Assembly (NCBI GenBank): GCA_902803245.1
Contig: CADCPJ010000136.1
Coordinates: forward strand, 1-6,320
DNA length: 6,320 nt
DNA from: an uncultured Lachnospiraceae bacterium
Lineage (GTDB): Bacteria > Bacillota > Clostridia > Lachnospirales > Lachnospiraceae
Direction of reading: 5' to 3'
Part shown: positions 6,300 to 6,320 of the stretch, one piece after another
How positions within the stretch are numbered: position 1 is the stretch's first letter
Layout: the number at the start of each line of letters is the position of its first letter
The notes under the pieces: model-generated
What the model was told of the DNA's origin: nothing
The model's database searches: none
What the model saw: the letters and a program-made list of their open reading frames with translations, nothing else
Made by a program: the position numbers and the translations under genes

Positions 6300-6320
6300 A
6301 AAAAGGAACCCCTTCCGCCT
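6300..6320 (+). terminator. Possible 5' half of the liv operon terminator, cut by window end
   Basis: After livF the sequence runs AAAAAGGAACCCCTTCCG and then stops at the window edge. An A-run followed by a GC-rich arm is how many clostridial terminators begin; the matching arm ending in a T-run would lie just outside. By itself the visible piece only forms a 4-bp GGAA/TTCC stem. The alternative is the first codons of a new gene from ATG 6297 (MKKEPLPP), but no ribosome binding site precedes it. Confidence 0.3.

Overview
The window holds a complete five-gene branched-chain amino acid (Liv/HAAT-type) ABC importer operon on the + strand. Divergent from it is a single gene for an unrecognised secreted acidic protein. 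Gene order is livK (substrate-binding protein), livH and livM (permeases), livG and livF (ATPases). The importer genes are intact and tightly packed, with strong AAGGAG-type ribosome binding sites. The style of the proteins and signals, with fairly GC-rich third codon positions, suggests a GC-rich member of the Firmicutes/Clostridia, possibly Lachnospiraceae-like. This is an inference from style; no rRNA or other marker is present.

Layout: 1-91 is the 3' flank of the secreted-protein gene, with a perfect 12-bp inverted repeat (6-39) that is a likely terminator. 92-979 (- strand) encodes the 295-residue exported protein. 980-1501 is an unusually long and structured divergent intergenic region. 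It contains, in order: the leader of the - gene with a head-to-tail duplication (1001-1073); an unremarkable stretch (1074-1126) in which I see nothing convincing; a - strand promoter with nested GTGAT half-sites (1127-1166); a T-rich tract (1179-1199); a decaying tandem array of 38-39 nt units (1201-1353); a pair of 20-nt direct repeats 32 nt apart ending at the -35 element (1336-1387); the + strand liv promoter with a perfect extended -10 (1387-1415); and a leader of about 79 nt. livK follows at 1502-2674. A strong 11-bp hairpin with a short T-run (2721-2752) separates livK from livH. livH, livM, livG and livF then run to 6292, with one 16-nt gap (livH-livM) and two 8-nt start/stop overlaps (livM-livG and livG-livF). 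The last 20 bases look like the 5' half of a terminator cut by the window edge.

How the genes work together: LivK captures a branched-chain amino acid or related small amino acid outside the membrane and delivers it to the LivH-LivM channel, and LivG-LivF hydrolyse ATP to drive import. The hairpin after livK probably makes the binding protein more abundant than the membrane and ATPase subunits. The importer is a well-known system. The less ordinary material is the repeat-rich divergent control region, the binding protein that appears to lack a lipoprotein anchor, and the unrecognised exported neighbour.
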